DNA from: JAADDG01 sp964450755
GTDB taxonomy: Bacteria; Campylobacterota; Campylobacteria; Campylobacterales; JAADDG01
DNA length: 32,635 bases
Reading direction: 5' to 3'
NCBI GenBank assembly: GCA_964450755.1
Contig: CAYVDJ010000047.1
Span: 1 to 32,635, forward strand
Part shown: positions 9,167 to 16,659 of the stretch, piece by piece
Layout of the letters: each line of letters starts with the position of its first letter
Numbering within the stretch: the first letter of the stretch is position 1
The notes under the pieces: generated by a model
The model's input: only the letters and a program-made list of their open reading frames with translations
What the model was told of the DNA's origin: nothing
Databases searched by the model: none
Program-made: the position numbers and the translations under genes

Positions 9167-11431
9167 ATGGTTGGAAGTGTTCTTAAATGGTTAGTGGTGC
9201 TTTTTGTAGCTTTTTCCACAGGTTTTAGCGACGCAAAAATCGCTCTGAATAAAATAGGTGCATTTGGCGGAATATATAATGATATCCGAAGTGAAGGAAA
9301 TATTATATATGCCGCCACTGCTAATGGACTTCAAATCTTTGATGTAAAAGATCCTAAACAAGCAAAATTGATAGGTTCTTTTTATACGGATAATTATATT
9401 AAATCCGTTATTGTAAAAAATAATATCGCTTATCTTGCAGCAGATAAAGCGGGACTCTTGGTGGTAAATATTGTAGATAAGGCGCATCCCGTTTTGATGG
9501 GTAAATATAAAAGTGGCGGGATAGCAACGGCGCTTACAATGAAAGATTCTGTTATCTATCTGGCTGATGGTGACAGCGGTTTGAAAATAATAGATGTCTC
9601 CAATCCTTCCATTCCCAAACTGATAGGAAAAATCAATACGGCAGGTCGTGCCGACGGTGTAGCTGTAAAAGGTAAATTGGCATATATAGCCGACTTTAGT
9701 AACGGTGTAGAGATTATAGATATTTCAAATTTGGCAAAACCTAAAAAAATAGGCAATTTTACAAACAGTGTCAAATCAAGAGCTCCTCTTACGGAAGAGG
9801 AAAAAAATGTAGGTGCAAAAAGTATAATTATAAGTGCAAACGGAAAATTGGCTTATGTGGCTGATTATTACACAGGTTTGCAGGTTTTGGATGTTTCAAA
9901 CTCCTCTGCTCCCAAAATGATAGGAAATTATTCCAAAATCAAAGCATATAAACTGGTAATGAAAGATCACTATATATTGATCGCAGATCATGACAGCGGT
10001 TTGAAAATAGTAGATGTTTCCAATCCTTACAAACCGACTTTGACAGGTGAGTTTAATACTGCCATCGGTTACAGCAGTGGCGGAGGCGGAAATGCGGTAG
10101 CGATAGATGGCAAATATGCCTATCTTGCAAACAATGGTTCAGGAACTATTTTGGATATTTCAAATATGTCTCATCCTGTTTATGTAGCTGCTTATAACGC
10201 ATGTGGAAAGGCATGGAATGTAACTTTAAAAAACAATATTGCCTATATAGCGGATTTTAATTACGGGCTTGAAATAGTTGATATCTCTAATCCTGCCATT
10301 CCTGTACTCTTAGGCAGTTACAAACTAGACGGTGAAGCTTTTTTTGTTGCGATAGAAGGAAATTATGCCTATGTGGCAGCATACGACGGAGGGCTTAAGA
10401 TTTTAGATATAAAGGATTCTCACAAGCCGAAGCTTGTGGGTTCTATAAAAACTGCCGGTTCGGCTATGGGAGTTGCCGTAAAAGATGGATATGCATTTGT
10501 AGCGGCACACTCTTCTGGTCTTCAGGTGGTAAATGTAAAAAATCCTTCTATGCCTTATGTAGTGGGCAGTTTAAATGCAGATCATCTATTTGCAGAGTCT
10601 GTAACAGTAGTAAATAATTTTGCATATCTTGCGGGTTTTTATGACGGACTTCATATAGTGGATATAAGCAATCCTTCAAGACCTTTTATCGTAAGTTCTT
10701 TTGATACGGAAGGATCCGCCTTTTCTGTAACAGTTAAAAACAAATATGCTTATGTGGCGGATTATGATAAAGGTTTGCTTATCATAGATGTTTCCAATCC
10801 CTCAAATCCGAAATTAAAAGGAAGTTATAATACTGACGGTTATGCCTATGGTGTTAGTGTAAGCGGTAAATATGCTTATGTGGCTGATTATCACAAAGGT
10901 ATCAAAATGATAGATATCTCAAATCCCTCTTCACCAAAACTCAGAGGAAGTTACAAAACCAACAGTTTGGCAGTAGCAACTGCCGCTAAAGGAAACTATA
11001 TTTTTGCGGCAAATAATTTTGCAGGATTGCAGGTTTTGGAAAACTCCGTAAGTGCTTTTGTATCAAGACTGTACAATAATATTCTTGCAAGAACGCCTCA
11101 ACAGGCAGGATTGGACTATTGGGTAGGTCAGTTGGTAGATCACGGTAAAACAGCGACATGGGTATCAAGAGGCTTCTTTGTCAGTAAAGAGTTTAAAAAT
11201 CTAAATCTTTCAGATGAAGAGTATGTAAAAAGAGCTTATACCACACTTCTTGGAAGAATGCCGGATCAAGGAGGTCTTGATTATTGGGTAGGACAGCTTA
11301 AAAGTGGAAAGCTTACAAAAGATCAGGTATTTTATCTCTTCTCATTCTCCAAAGAGTTTGAGGGAATTTGTAAAAAATACGGTATAAAAAACTACAATGA
11401 AAATGATGTAGCGGCATATAAATCGCTATAG
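9167..11431 (+). CDS. Secreted protein: 14 LVIVD repeats and a DUF4214 pair
   Basis: A 754-residue protein with an N-terminal signal peptide (about 1-23, FVAFSTGFSDA). It has 14 LVIVD repeats to about residue 625; these are the most regular of the family, with many GLxIVDVSNPSxPKLxGSY copies. A pair of DUF4214 units follows (about 628-735), and the protein ends shortly after a KYGIKNY linker. In the 1740-aa paralogue the same linker leads into a second DUF4214 pair, so this protein has half that module. There is an insertion between repeats 4 and 5 (SRAPLTEEEKNVGAKS). It is likely periplasmic or surface-exposed and a beta-propeller. The substrate or partner is unknown. Confidence 0.82.
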   Translation: MVGSVLKWLVVLFVAFSTGFSDAKIALNKIGAFGGIYNDIRSEGNIIYAATANGLQIFDVKDPKQAKLIGSFYTDNYIKSVIVKNNIAYLAADKAGLLVVNIVDKAHPVLMGKYKSGGIATALTMKDSVIYLADGDSGLKIIDVSNPSIPKLIGKINTAGRADGVAVKGKLAYIADFSNGVEIIDISNLAKPKKIGNFTNSVKSRAPLTEEEKNVGAKSIIISANGKLAYVADYYTGLQVLDVSNSSAPKMIGNYSKIKAYKLVMKDHYILIADHDSGLKIVDVSNPYKPTLTGEFNTAIGYSSGGGGNAVAIDGKYAYLANNGSGTILDISNMSHPVYVAAYNACGKAWNVTLKNNIAYIADFNYGLEIVDISNPAIPVLLGSYKLDGEAFFVAIEGNYAYVAAYDGGLKILDIKDSHKPKLVGSIKTAGSAMGVAVKDGYAFVAAHSSGLQVVNVKNPSMPYVVGSLNADHLFAESVTVVNNFAYLAGFYDGLHIVDISNPSRPFIVSSFDTEGSAFSVTVKNKYAYVADYDKGLLIIDVSNPSNPKLKGSYNTDGYAYGVSVSGKYAYVADYHKGIKMIDISNPSSPKLRGSYKTNSLAVATAAKGNYIFAANNFAGLQVLENSVSAFVSRLYNNILARTPQQAGLDYWVGQLVDHGKTATWVSRGFFVSKEFKNLNLSDEEYVKRAYTTLLGRMPDQGGLDYWVGQLKSGKLTKDQVFYLFSFSKEFEGICKKYGIKNYNENDVAAYKSL

Positions 11432-11443
11432 TTTTTGCTTCTT

Positions 11444-11473
11444 AATATTCCCGTATTTAAATACGGGAATATT
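11444..11473 (+). terminator. Perfect 30-base palindrome terminator
   Basis: AATATTCCCGTATTT (11444-11458) is followed directly by its exact reverse complement (11459-11473) and then TCCTTTT. It starts 13 bases after the stop of the 754-aa gene and separates it from the FNR-type promoter downstream. Confidence 0.7.
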
Positions 11474-11506
11474 TCCTTTTAAATCAGATAAATTTTATCC
11501 TTTTTT

Positions 11507-11520
11507 TTGACAGTGATCAA
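11507..11520 (+). promoter_or_regulatory. FNR/CRP-family operator
   Basis: TTGAC-AGTG-ATCAA matches the FNR consensus TTGAT-N4-ATCAA with one mismatch. A -10 element TAAAAT lies at 11543-11548, giving a predicted start near 11555 and placing the box centre at about -41.5. That is the classical position for a class II activator. It fits the gene set downstream (DUF2249, oxidase-like protein, Fe-S assembly), which is typical of nitrogen-oxide or low-oxygen regulons. The exact regulator (FNR, NNR/DNR or NssR type) cannot be told. Confidence 0.6.
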
Positions 11521-11553
11521 TGACTATTTGGCTTTTTTGTCATAAAATAGTCA
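11521..11553 (+). promoter_or_regulatory. Second inverted repeat flanking the -10 region
   Basis: TGACTATTT (11521-11529) and AAATAGTCA (11545-11553) are exact complements with a 15-base spacer. They sit directly downstream of the FNR-like box and straddle the core promoter and the presumed transcript start. This is a plausible repressor site, or a coincidence in AT-rich DNA. Confidence 0.35.
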
Positions 11554-11577
11554 CACAATTTTTATAAAGGAGCACAA

Positions 11578-11904
11578 ATGCAAAAAATTGAAGTTGCAGG
11601 ATCTACTGTTGATTTTTACACATTTGAAGACAACCAAATTACCTATTATCAGTTTGATACCTCAAGATGCGGTCCTCCGGAGCCGATGGTAAATGCAATG
11701 GCGGGATTGAAGTTGATAGACAGTCCAAATAAAAAGTTGATCATGATAAATCATAAAAAACCGATGGGATTGCTTAATAAAATAGGTGAAAACTATGATA
11801 TAGATACTGAAAATATGGAAGACGGAAGAGTTAAACTGATCTTTAGTTACAAAGAAGGAAAAAGTGAAGAAGCAAATCTGAATGATTCTAGCTGTCATGG
11901 TTAA
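11578..11904 (+). CDS. DUF2249-domain protein
   Basis: A 108-residue soluble protein. The stretch DTSRCGPPEPMVNAMAGL followed by LIMINHKKPMGLL matches the DUF2249 pattern (a PPEPM motif, then a hydrophobic strand and xxPxxL). This is a TusA/SirA-like fold often found beside NnrS-type and nitric-oxide-related genes. The C-terminus ends in SSCHG, an unusual Cys-His tail that could bind metal. It is first in a three-gene operon behind an FNR-type site, with AAAGGAG as ribosome-binding site. The biochemical role of the family is not established; the context suggests nitrogen-oxide stress or respiratory cofactor handling. Confidence 0.65.
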   Translation: MQKIEVAGSTVDFYTFEDNQITYYQFDTSRCGPPEPMVNAMAGLKLIDSPNKKLIMINHKKPMGLLNKIGENYDIDTENMEDGRVKLIFSYKEGKSEEANLNDSSCHG

Positions 11905-11926
11905 ATACAAAAAATAGGGGGAGTTT

Positions 11927-13165
11927 ATGTTTAATGTTTCAAGAGAATTTGCACCTCCTTTTAAACTGATAGCTCCCTATTTTATAATAGGGGGTATTAT
12001 CTATGTTGCGGCAATTCTTTTTCTGCTTTTTATGCCGGGTGAATTTTCTCATGCCGATGCTTTGGTTATAGGATGGTTACATCTTTTTTTGCTCGGTTTT
12101 GTTATGATGATAATATTCGGTGCTATGGCTCAGCTTGTTCCCGTTGTTTTGGAAGTAGGACATTTCAGCGTTGATTTTTATTATCTTATATGGCCTGTTT
12201 TAGCGGTAGGTACTTTGATGATGGCGTACGGTTTTGCCTATTATCCCTCTTTGGTACCGGTAGGAGGGGTAGCCGTTATTATCTCTATGTTGATTTTTTT
12301 GGCGGATCTCTTTTTTACATTGAAGAAGGTGGAAAATTTTTCTCTGACAGTTAAAGCCGTTATAGTTTCCAATATATTTTTGACAGTAGGTATATTGGCA
12401 GGTTTTGCAATGTCTCTTAATTTTATCGGTTTAAAAGGGGCTGATATAACAGATTATCTTGGCAGTCATGCTTTTTTGGTTGCCGGGGGTTATGTAACTC
12501 TTACGATAATGGGTCTTTCTATGGTGCTTCTTCCTATGTTCTCTTTAGCGCACGGGTTTGACGAAAAGCCGGTAACAGCGGCTTTTTATATGATGACTCT
12601 TGGGATATCTTTGATACTTTTGGGAACTTTTATAGGAGAGAGTGTTTTTAGGGCATACGGTATTTTGGCTGTTTTGATTTCAGTGGTTTTATATCTTTAT
12701 CAGGTATATATTTTATATAAAATGAGAGTCAGAAAAGAGAATGATATCTGGGCTAAATCAATGTTTGTCGGATACGGCAGTTTGGCTATCTCATGGATTT
12801 TTGGAGTTTTATATCTGATGATAGGCAGTGAAAATCTTCTTTTGACTTCGGGATGGTTTTTGTTTATGGGATTTTTTACTTTTTTGATCATAGGTCATCT
12901 TTATAAAATTATCCCTTTTTTGGTCTGGTTTGAGAGATATTCTCCTCTTGTGGGTAAAGAGAAAGTTCCGATGTTGCATGAGATGTTTCCCAAAAAAGAG
13001 GCTGATATGGAGTTTAGATTTGCTTCTGTCGGAATGGCTGTAAGCGGTTTGGCTCTGTTCTTAGGAAGTTTTGTTTTGTTTAAAGCGGGTATTTTACTGT
13101 TGTTGGTTTCAACCGGCTATTTTTTATATTCGTTGAAGTTTATGTTATTTTATGGAAAAAAATAA
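11927..13165 (+). CDS. Polytopic haem-copper-oxidase-like / NnrS-like membrane protein
   Basis: A 412-residue inner-membrane protein with about 12 hydrophobic helices. Histidines fall in conserved-looking settings: SHADALVIGWLHLFLLGF (H42, H52), GHF (H79), GSHAFLVAGGYV and GHLYKIIPFLVWF. These resemble the haem-ligand helices of cytochrome oxidase subunit I-like and NnrS-like proteins. It lacks the full catalytic site I would expect in a true terminal oxidase, so it is more likely an accessory haem or metal protein for nitric-oxide or nitrite metabolism. It sits 22 bases after the DUF2249 gene and 14 bases before the MIP18-family gene, so the three are co-transcribed. Exact subfamily uncertain. 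Confidence 0.6.
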   Translation: MFNVSREFAPPFKLIAPYFIIGGIIYVAAILFLLFMPGEFSHADALVIGWLHLFLLGFVMMIIFGAMAQLVPVVLEVGHFSVDFYYLIWPVLAVGTLMMAYGFAYYPSLVPVGGVAVIISMLIFLADLFFTLKKVENFSLTVKAVIVSNIFLTVGILAGFAMSLNFIGLKGADITDYLGSHAFLVAGGYVTLTIMGLSMVLLPMFSLAHGFDEKPVTAAFYMMTLGISLILLGTFIGESVFRAYGILAVLISVVLYLYQVYILYKMRVRKENDIWAKSMFVGYGSLAISWIFGVLYLMIGSENLLLTSGWFLFMGFFTFLIIGHLYKIIPFLVWFERYSPLVGKEKVPMLHEMFPKKEADMEFRFASVGMAVSGLALFLGSFVLFKAGILLLLVSTGYFLYSLKFMLFYGKK

Positions 13166-13179
13166 AGGGGTTTGGTTAA

Positions 13180-13494
13180 ATGGCTAAAGTAACTAAGGAA
13201 CAGGTTTATGATGCGATAAGAACCGTTATAGATCCTGAGGTTGGTTTCAATCTCGTGGAACTTGGTCTTATTTATGATGCTGATATAGATGATGAGAATA
13301 ATGTAAAAGTAACAATGACTCTCTCAACAAGAGGATGTCCTTTGCATCAGATGTTGACCCAATGGGTAAAAGATGCGGTGGAGAGAATAGATGATGTTAA
13401 GTCATGTGAAGTTGAAGTGGTGTGGGATCCGCCTTGGAATATATCTATGGCGAGTGAAGAGGTCAAAAAGGCTCTTGGAGCATCACTCTTTTAA
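13180..13494 (+). CDS. MIP18/SufT-family (DUF59) Fe-S assembly protein
   Basis: A 104-residue protein of the PaaD/SufT/MIP18 family, which assists iron-sulfur cluster insertion into target proteins. The diagnostic features are DPEVGFNLVELGLIYD near the N-terminus, the conserved cysteine in TRGCPLH (C53) and WDPPWN near the C-terminus. Length is normal for a stand-alone member. It is the last gene of the FNR-type operon, ending on a bidirectional terminator. Its target is not known; the context suggests a low-oxygen or nitrogen-oxide respiratory enzyme. Confidence 0.85.
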   Translation: MAKVTKEQVYDAIRTVIDPEVGFNLVELGLIYDADIDDENNVKVTMTLSTRGCPLHQMLTQWVKDAVERIDDVKSCEVEVVWDPPWNISMASEEVKKALGASLF

Positions 13495-13521
13495 AGATAA
13501 AGGATTTATTCCTTTATCTTT
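13493..13521. terminator. Bidirectional terminator between convergent genes
   Basis: AAAGATAAAGGA (13493-13504) and TCCTTTATCTTT (13510-13521) are exact complements with a 5-base loop. The hairpin begins within the stop codon of the MIP18-family gene and reaches into the last codons of the convergent FmdE-like gene, so it can serve both strands. It encodes part of that protein's KIKE tail. Confidence 0.7.
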
Positions 13522-14111
13522 ATAATATCTTTCCAGATCTCTTTGTTTGTTAAAATCTTCTCTACTCTTTGTTGCCAAAGTTTTTTAAAATTTTCTCTAT
13601 CCTCTTTTGTTGCTGTTTTTTGCATTATCTTTTGCATATAAAAAGCCTGTTTCGGATCTGCGGGAACACTTGAAGGGTTGTAAGAGAGTGTAACACTTTT
13701 ACCCGTATCAATTCTTGTAAATCTCAAATCCCCATCTATATCAACCTGAAAATGAAGTTTGTTGTTTCTGCCAAATTTATTGCCTATTCCCTTAAAACCG
13801 CCTTCATTTGCGGCACCTGTTATAAAAGCGGCACAATTTCCTATAACGCCTTCTACTCCCTCGTCTAGTGCGCCTTTTACATCAACTTTAATCTCTCCCC
13901 TTACGGGTGTTTCATTTTTATACAGCTTTTCAAGAGCCAGTTTTGTCATAAGGTATGCACCTGCAACGGTAGGGCATGAATGACCGGCAAATTTTACCGC
14001 ATCGACATAGCTGTACTCTATAATTCCCTCTTCACAGGCACCTAGAAAATCGGCCAACGGATCTCTCATAACAATCGGTTCTATCTTATCAAAAAAATTT
14101 GGATATTTCAT
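13506..14111 (-). CDS. FmdE-like metal-binding domain protein
   Basis: A 201-residue cytoplasmic protein resembling the FmdE family, named for a subunit of formylmethanofuran dehydrogenase but widespread in bacteria with no methanogenesis. The key motif is FAGHSCPTVAGAYLMTKLAL, whose GHSCP (H44, C46) matches the FmdE GHxCP signature. NCAAFITGAANEGGF supports a second part of the domain. Bacterial members are often linked to molybdenum or anaerobic metabolism. A strong AAGGAGAG ribosome-binding site precedes the ATG. It is convergent to the FNR-type operon, with a shared terminator. Function unproven. Confidence 0.65.
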   Translation of the reverse strand: MKYPNFFDKIEPIVMRDPLADFLGACEEGIIEYSYVDAVKFAGHSCPTVAGAYLMTKLALEKLYKNETPVRGEIKVDVKGALDEGVEGVIGNCAAFITGAANEGGFKGIGNKFGRNNKLHFQVDIDGDLRFTRIDTGKSVTLSYNPSSVPADPKQAFYMQKIMQKTATKEDRENFKKLWQQRVEKILTNKEIWKDIIKIKE

Positions 14112-14139
14112 CTCTCTCCTTTTTGTTTTTGCGATATGG

Positions 14140-14145
14140 TATAAT
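14140..14145 (+). promoter_or_regulatory. -10 box (TATAAT) for the 200-aa lipoprotein
   Basis: An exact TATAAT lies 23 bases ahead of the chosen ATG at 14168, in the 56-base divergent gap with the FmdE-like gene. It rules against the longer reading frame that starts at 14099, upstream of this promoter. Confidence 0.5.
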
Positions 14146-14167
14146 AATTGTAATAAAGAGTTTATTA

Positions 14168-14770
14168 ATGAGGGTTATGGGAAGAATATTTTTTTTACTG
14201 CTTTTTTCTCTTTTTTTTGTCAGCGGATGTTCCGTCAAATATAAAACGGTTGTAAAAATGCGAAAAGGAGATATAGAATCTGTAAAATTATCAAAAGAAG
14301 ATAGAAAAAAACTTAAAAATTTAAAAAGGGATCTTATATCTCTTTCTTCTGAGACAAATAAAGCCGAAGCACAAAAGTTAGCCTATATAGCTGTTACTTA
14401 TCCTGTATATCTTGCCAAAAAGTACTCTTTGGTATATCCTCCCCAGTTTCATAATTTTTTGGTAAATATCAGATTGAGGGATAAAGGTTTGTGTTATCAG
14501 TGGGTTGAAGATATGATGAGATATATAAAATGCAAAAAATTTAAAACATTTGATTTTCATTGGGCGGTTGCAAACAGAGGAAAACTCAATGAACATAATG
14601 TTATAGTTGTTACTGCCAAAAACAGACCTTTTGAAAGCGGTATCTTACTGGATGCATGGAGAAATTCGGGAAGAATTTTTTGGACAAAAGTAGTAAAAGA
14701 CAAAGATTACTCTTTTAAAGAGTGGAAATCAAAAAGCAGATGGCTCTCTTCCTATGGTTGTATTCCGTAG
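14168..14770 (+). CDS. Lipoprotein with a possible Cys-His-Asp (papain/transglutaminase-like) domain
   Basis: A 200-residue protein when started at 14168, which has AAAGAG 7 bases upstream; the frame is open to 14099 but that start lies before the promoter. Residues 1-20 form a lipoprotein signal with lipobox FVSGC (C21). A lysine-rich helical stretch follows (30-75). The C-terminal half has GLCYQWVEDM (C109), NEHNVIVV (H143) and GILLDAWRNSG (D162). The order Cys, His, Asp with these spacings is like transglutaminase or papain-fold enzymes, but this is my inference; H131 is an alternative. The 3' end overlaps the convergent LVIVD gene by 19 bases. Confidence 0.6.
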   Translation: MRVMGRIFFLLLFSLFFVSGCSVKYKTVVKMRKGDIESVKLSKEDRKKLKNLKRDLISLSSETNKAEAQKLAYIAVTYPVYLAKKYSLVYPPQFHNFLVNIRLRDKGLCYQWVEDMMRYIKCKKFKTFDFHWAVANRGKLNEHNVIVVTAKNRPFESGILLDAWRNSGRIFWTKVVKDKDYSFKEWKSKSRWLSSYGCIP

Positions 14771-16080
14771 TTTCTTGCCAGTGTTTTAAACTCCTTGCTT
14801 GAAGTGAAGTGATCGACAAGCTCTTTTCTGCTCATGTTTTTATCCAATTGTTCCATCCAGTAGTTATAGCCTTTGGTATCTGGATTTCTGCTAAGGACGG
14901 TGTTGTAAACTCTTTTTAGAAATTCGTCATTATTTAAATTTTGATCTTTTAACTCCTGGGAGTTAAAAAAGAAATTTACGATTTTTTTTCCTCTCATTCC
15001 ATTTTTCAGAGCATCTTTCCAAAATTTAAATCCGGCAGGATCAGGCTCTCTTAACAATATATTTTTGTATAGTCTTTTTATAAACTCTTCAAGCGCACTT
15101 TTGGAAGAGGGAATTTTTATAGGCGAATATATCTCAAAACTATCTTTTGTAAGAATAAAAAGAAAATTATTGTAAAATTCAGCCTTTTTTATCTCCTCAC
15201 TTTTTAAATCTTTTTGAAGAACTGTTTTTATATCTTCCAAATCTGTTATATCTGTTATTTTCAATATGGAATTTGAGGCGGTAAAAAGCAGGTTCTCTTT
15301 GACAGATAAAAGTTTTCCCTCTATTGAAACAGTTTTTGTAAGAAGAGGAGATAGAGGATAACTCAGATCTACAATATCAAGTTTGTCATCATACTGTAAA
15401 TAGGCTTTATTGTTTTCATATTTTAATGCTTTTATATTGCCAAATGATGACGGCTTATATGAACCTATGACAACCGGAATTGAATCATCTGTAAATGATA
15501 AAATCTCAAAACCGGATTTTGTCGGTACAAGCAGATATGAATTTAAAGAGATTATGTCATAAGAGGATGATTTTACAGCATTTCTTTTTATGACCGGTTC
15601 ATACCGGTATGATATATCTATCGGCAGATAGGAGCTGTTTTCTACACTTTTTCCATAGTTAATATAGATAATATCTTTGTTTTCCAAAAGGTAGAGTTTA
15701 TATAAATTATATTTTTTGAGATCTATTGAGTGAGGCAGACAGAGGCATTTTATATAATAGGGAGTGTCAGGCTTTAAAAAATCTACGGTTTCTACTCCGT
15801 CTCTATGTAAAATATATACATATTTATCCTTTGTTACGACAATATCAAGAATCTCTTTGTTGTAATGCGGTTTATATTCACTTTGGAGTTCTCTTGCTAT
15901 TGTATCAATTACTGTTATTTCATTGGGATTACTGATATAAGCGTAGATATCATTGACTATAAGTTTATTGAAATTCCCTTTAAAAGTATATACAGGATAG
16001 AGCTCTTTTATCTCTATTGCGAAAGAGTTGGAGATGATAGAAAAAAATATTACAATCAGATAGAGTACTCTTATTTTCAT
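14752..16080 (-). CDS. Small secreted LVIVD/DUF4214 protein (7 repeats)
   Basis: A 442-residue protein with a signal peptide (1-21, IISNSFA). About 25-325 contains seven diverged LVIVD-like repeats (ITVIDT, LDIVDLSYPLSP and LKITDITD among the clearest), enough for a single seven-bladed propeller. Residues 329-438 hold a DUF4214 pair (REPDPAGFKFW and RNPDTKGYNYW), ending in a YGIQP tail like the YGI linkers of the other family members. It is the fourth and smallest member of the local family and the only one on the minus strand. It follows the cytochrome gene by 125 AT-rich bases and overlaps the convergent lipoprotein gene by 19 bases. Partner unknown. Confidence 0.75.
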   Translation of the reverse strand: MKIRVLYLIVIFFSIISNSFAIEIKELYPVYTFKGNFNKLIVNDIYAYISNPNEITVIDTIARELQSEYKPHYNKEILDIVVTKDKYVYILHRDGVETVDFLKPDTPYYIKCLCLPHSIDLKKYNLYKLYLLENKDIIYINYGKSVENSSYLPIDISYRYEPVIKRNAVKSSSYDIISLNSYLLVPTKSGFEILSFTDDSIPVVIGSYKPSSFGNIKALKYENNKAYLQYDDKLDIVDLSYPLSPLLTKTVSIEGKLLSVKENLLFTASNSILKITDITDLEDIKTVLQKDLKSEEIKKAEFYNNFLFILTKDSFEIYSPIKIPSSKSALEEFIKRLYKNILLREPDPAGFKFWKDALKNGMRGKKIVNFFFNSQELKDQNLNNDEFLKRVYNTVLSRNPDTKGYNYWMEQLDKNMSRKELVDHFTSSKEFKTLARNYGIQP

Positions 16081-16205
16081 AAAGATTCTTTTAGATGGAT
16101 TTTTATTTTATTTTATCAAATAAAAGTATAAAAAAAGTTAACCATAAAAAATGATAACAAATTTTTTATACTTTATTAAACTATCCTGCTTTAAAAATGA
16201 ATTTT

Positions 16206-16571
16206 TTATTTGATATTATTTAAATTTAAATTTGGTATAAAATCTTTTTTCTCTTTTTTAGAATAGTTTTTTGAAAGATAATCTAGTATAAGGTTTTCAG
16301 TTTCCGGTTCAAATTGCCATAAACCTACATTTGTCTGCATCCATCTTATCAATTTAAGCCATGCTTTTTTATCTCTTGGTTTATTGATAATAATATCCGA
16401 AGGATGGCAGGTAAGACAATTTTCTACTACCGTATCAAATCCTTTGTCTATAATCAAATTTGTTGTTTGATCTGTTTTGATATCCTGACTTTTTGCATCT
16501 AAAGATATAAATGAAGTAAATAATATAAAACTTATAAATAAAAGTTTATTTATCTTTAAATAAAGTTTCAA
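16206..16571 (-). CDS. Periplasmic monohaem cytochrome c
   Basis: A 121-residue exported protein. A signal peptide covers about 1-26 (ends SLDAK). There is one CxxCH haem-attachment motif, CLTCH (C52, C55, H56), and M78 in WLKLIRWMQ is a likely distal ligand. The pattern of haem motif, WxxxIxWM, then a helix with ILDYLSKNY resembles small electron-transfer cytochromes that serve sulfite or other periplasmic dehydrogenases. It starts with TTG, supported by a strong GGGAGGG ribosome-binding site 8 bases upstream; no better start exists in frame. No partner oxidoreductase lies next to it. Confidence 0.75.
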   Translation of the reverse strand: MKLYLKINKLLFISFILFTSFISLDAKSQDIKTDQTTNLIIDKGFDTVVENCLTCHPSDIIINKPRDKKAWLKLIRWMQTNVGLWQFEPETENLILDYLSKNYSKKEKKDFIPNLNLNNIK

Positions 16572-16659
16572 AATTTTTCCCTCCCGCGGAAAGATGTTAA
16601 GAGTAATTTTACCATTTTTATATAAAAATTGTCAATAAATATTCTGATAATAAAAATAT

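Noticed and set aside
576..11431. Type I secretion (RTX) substrates
   Set aside because: DUF4214 is often seen in RTX proteins, but there are no GGxGxD nonapeptide repeats here, each protein has an N-terminal signal peptide and no ABC exporter genes are near.
14099..14167. Longer lipoprotein frame starting at 14099
   Set aside because: It starts upstream of the TATAAT box and would bury the lipoprotein signal 24 residues inside the protein.
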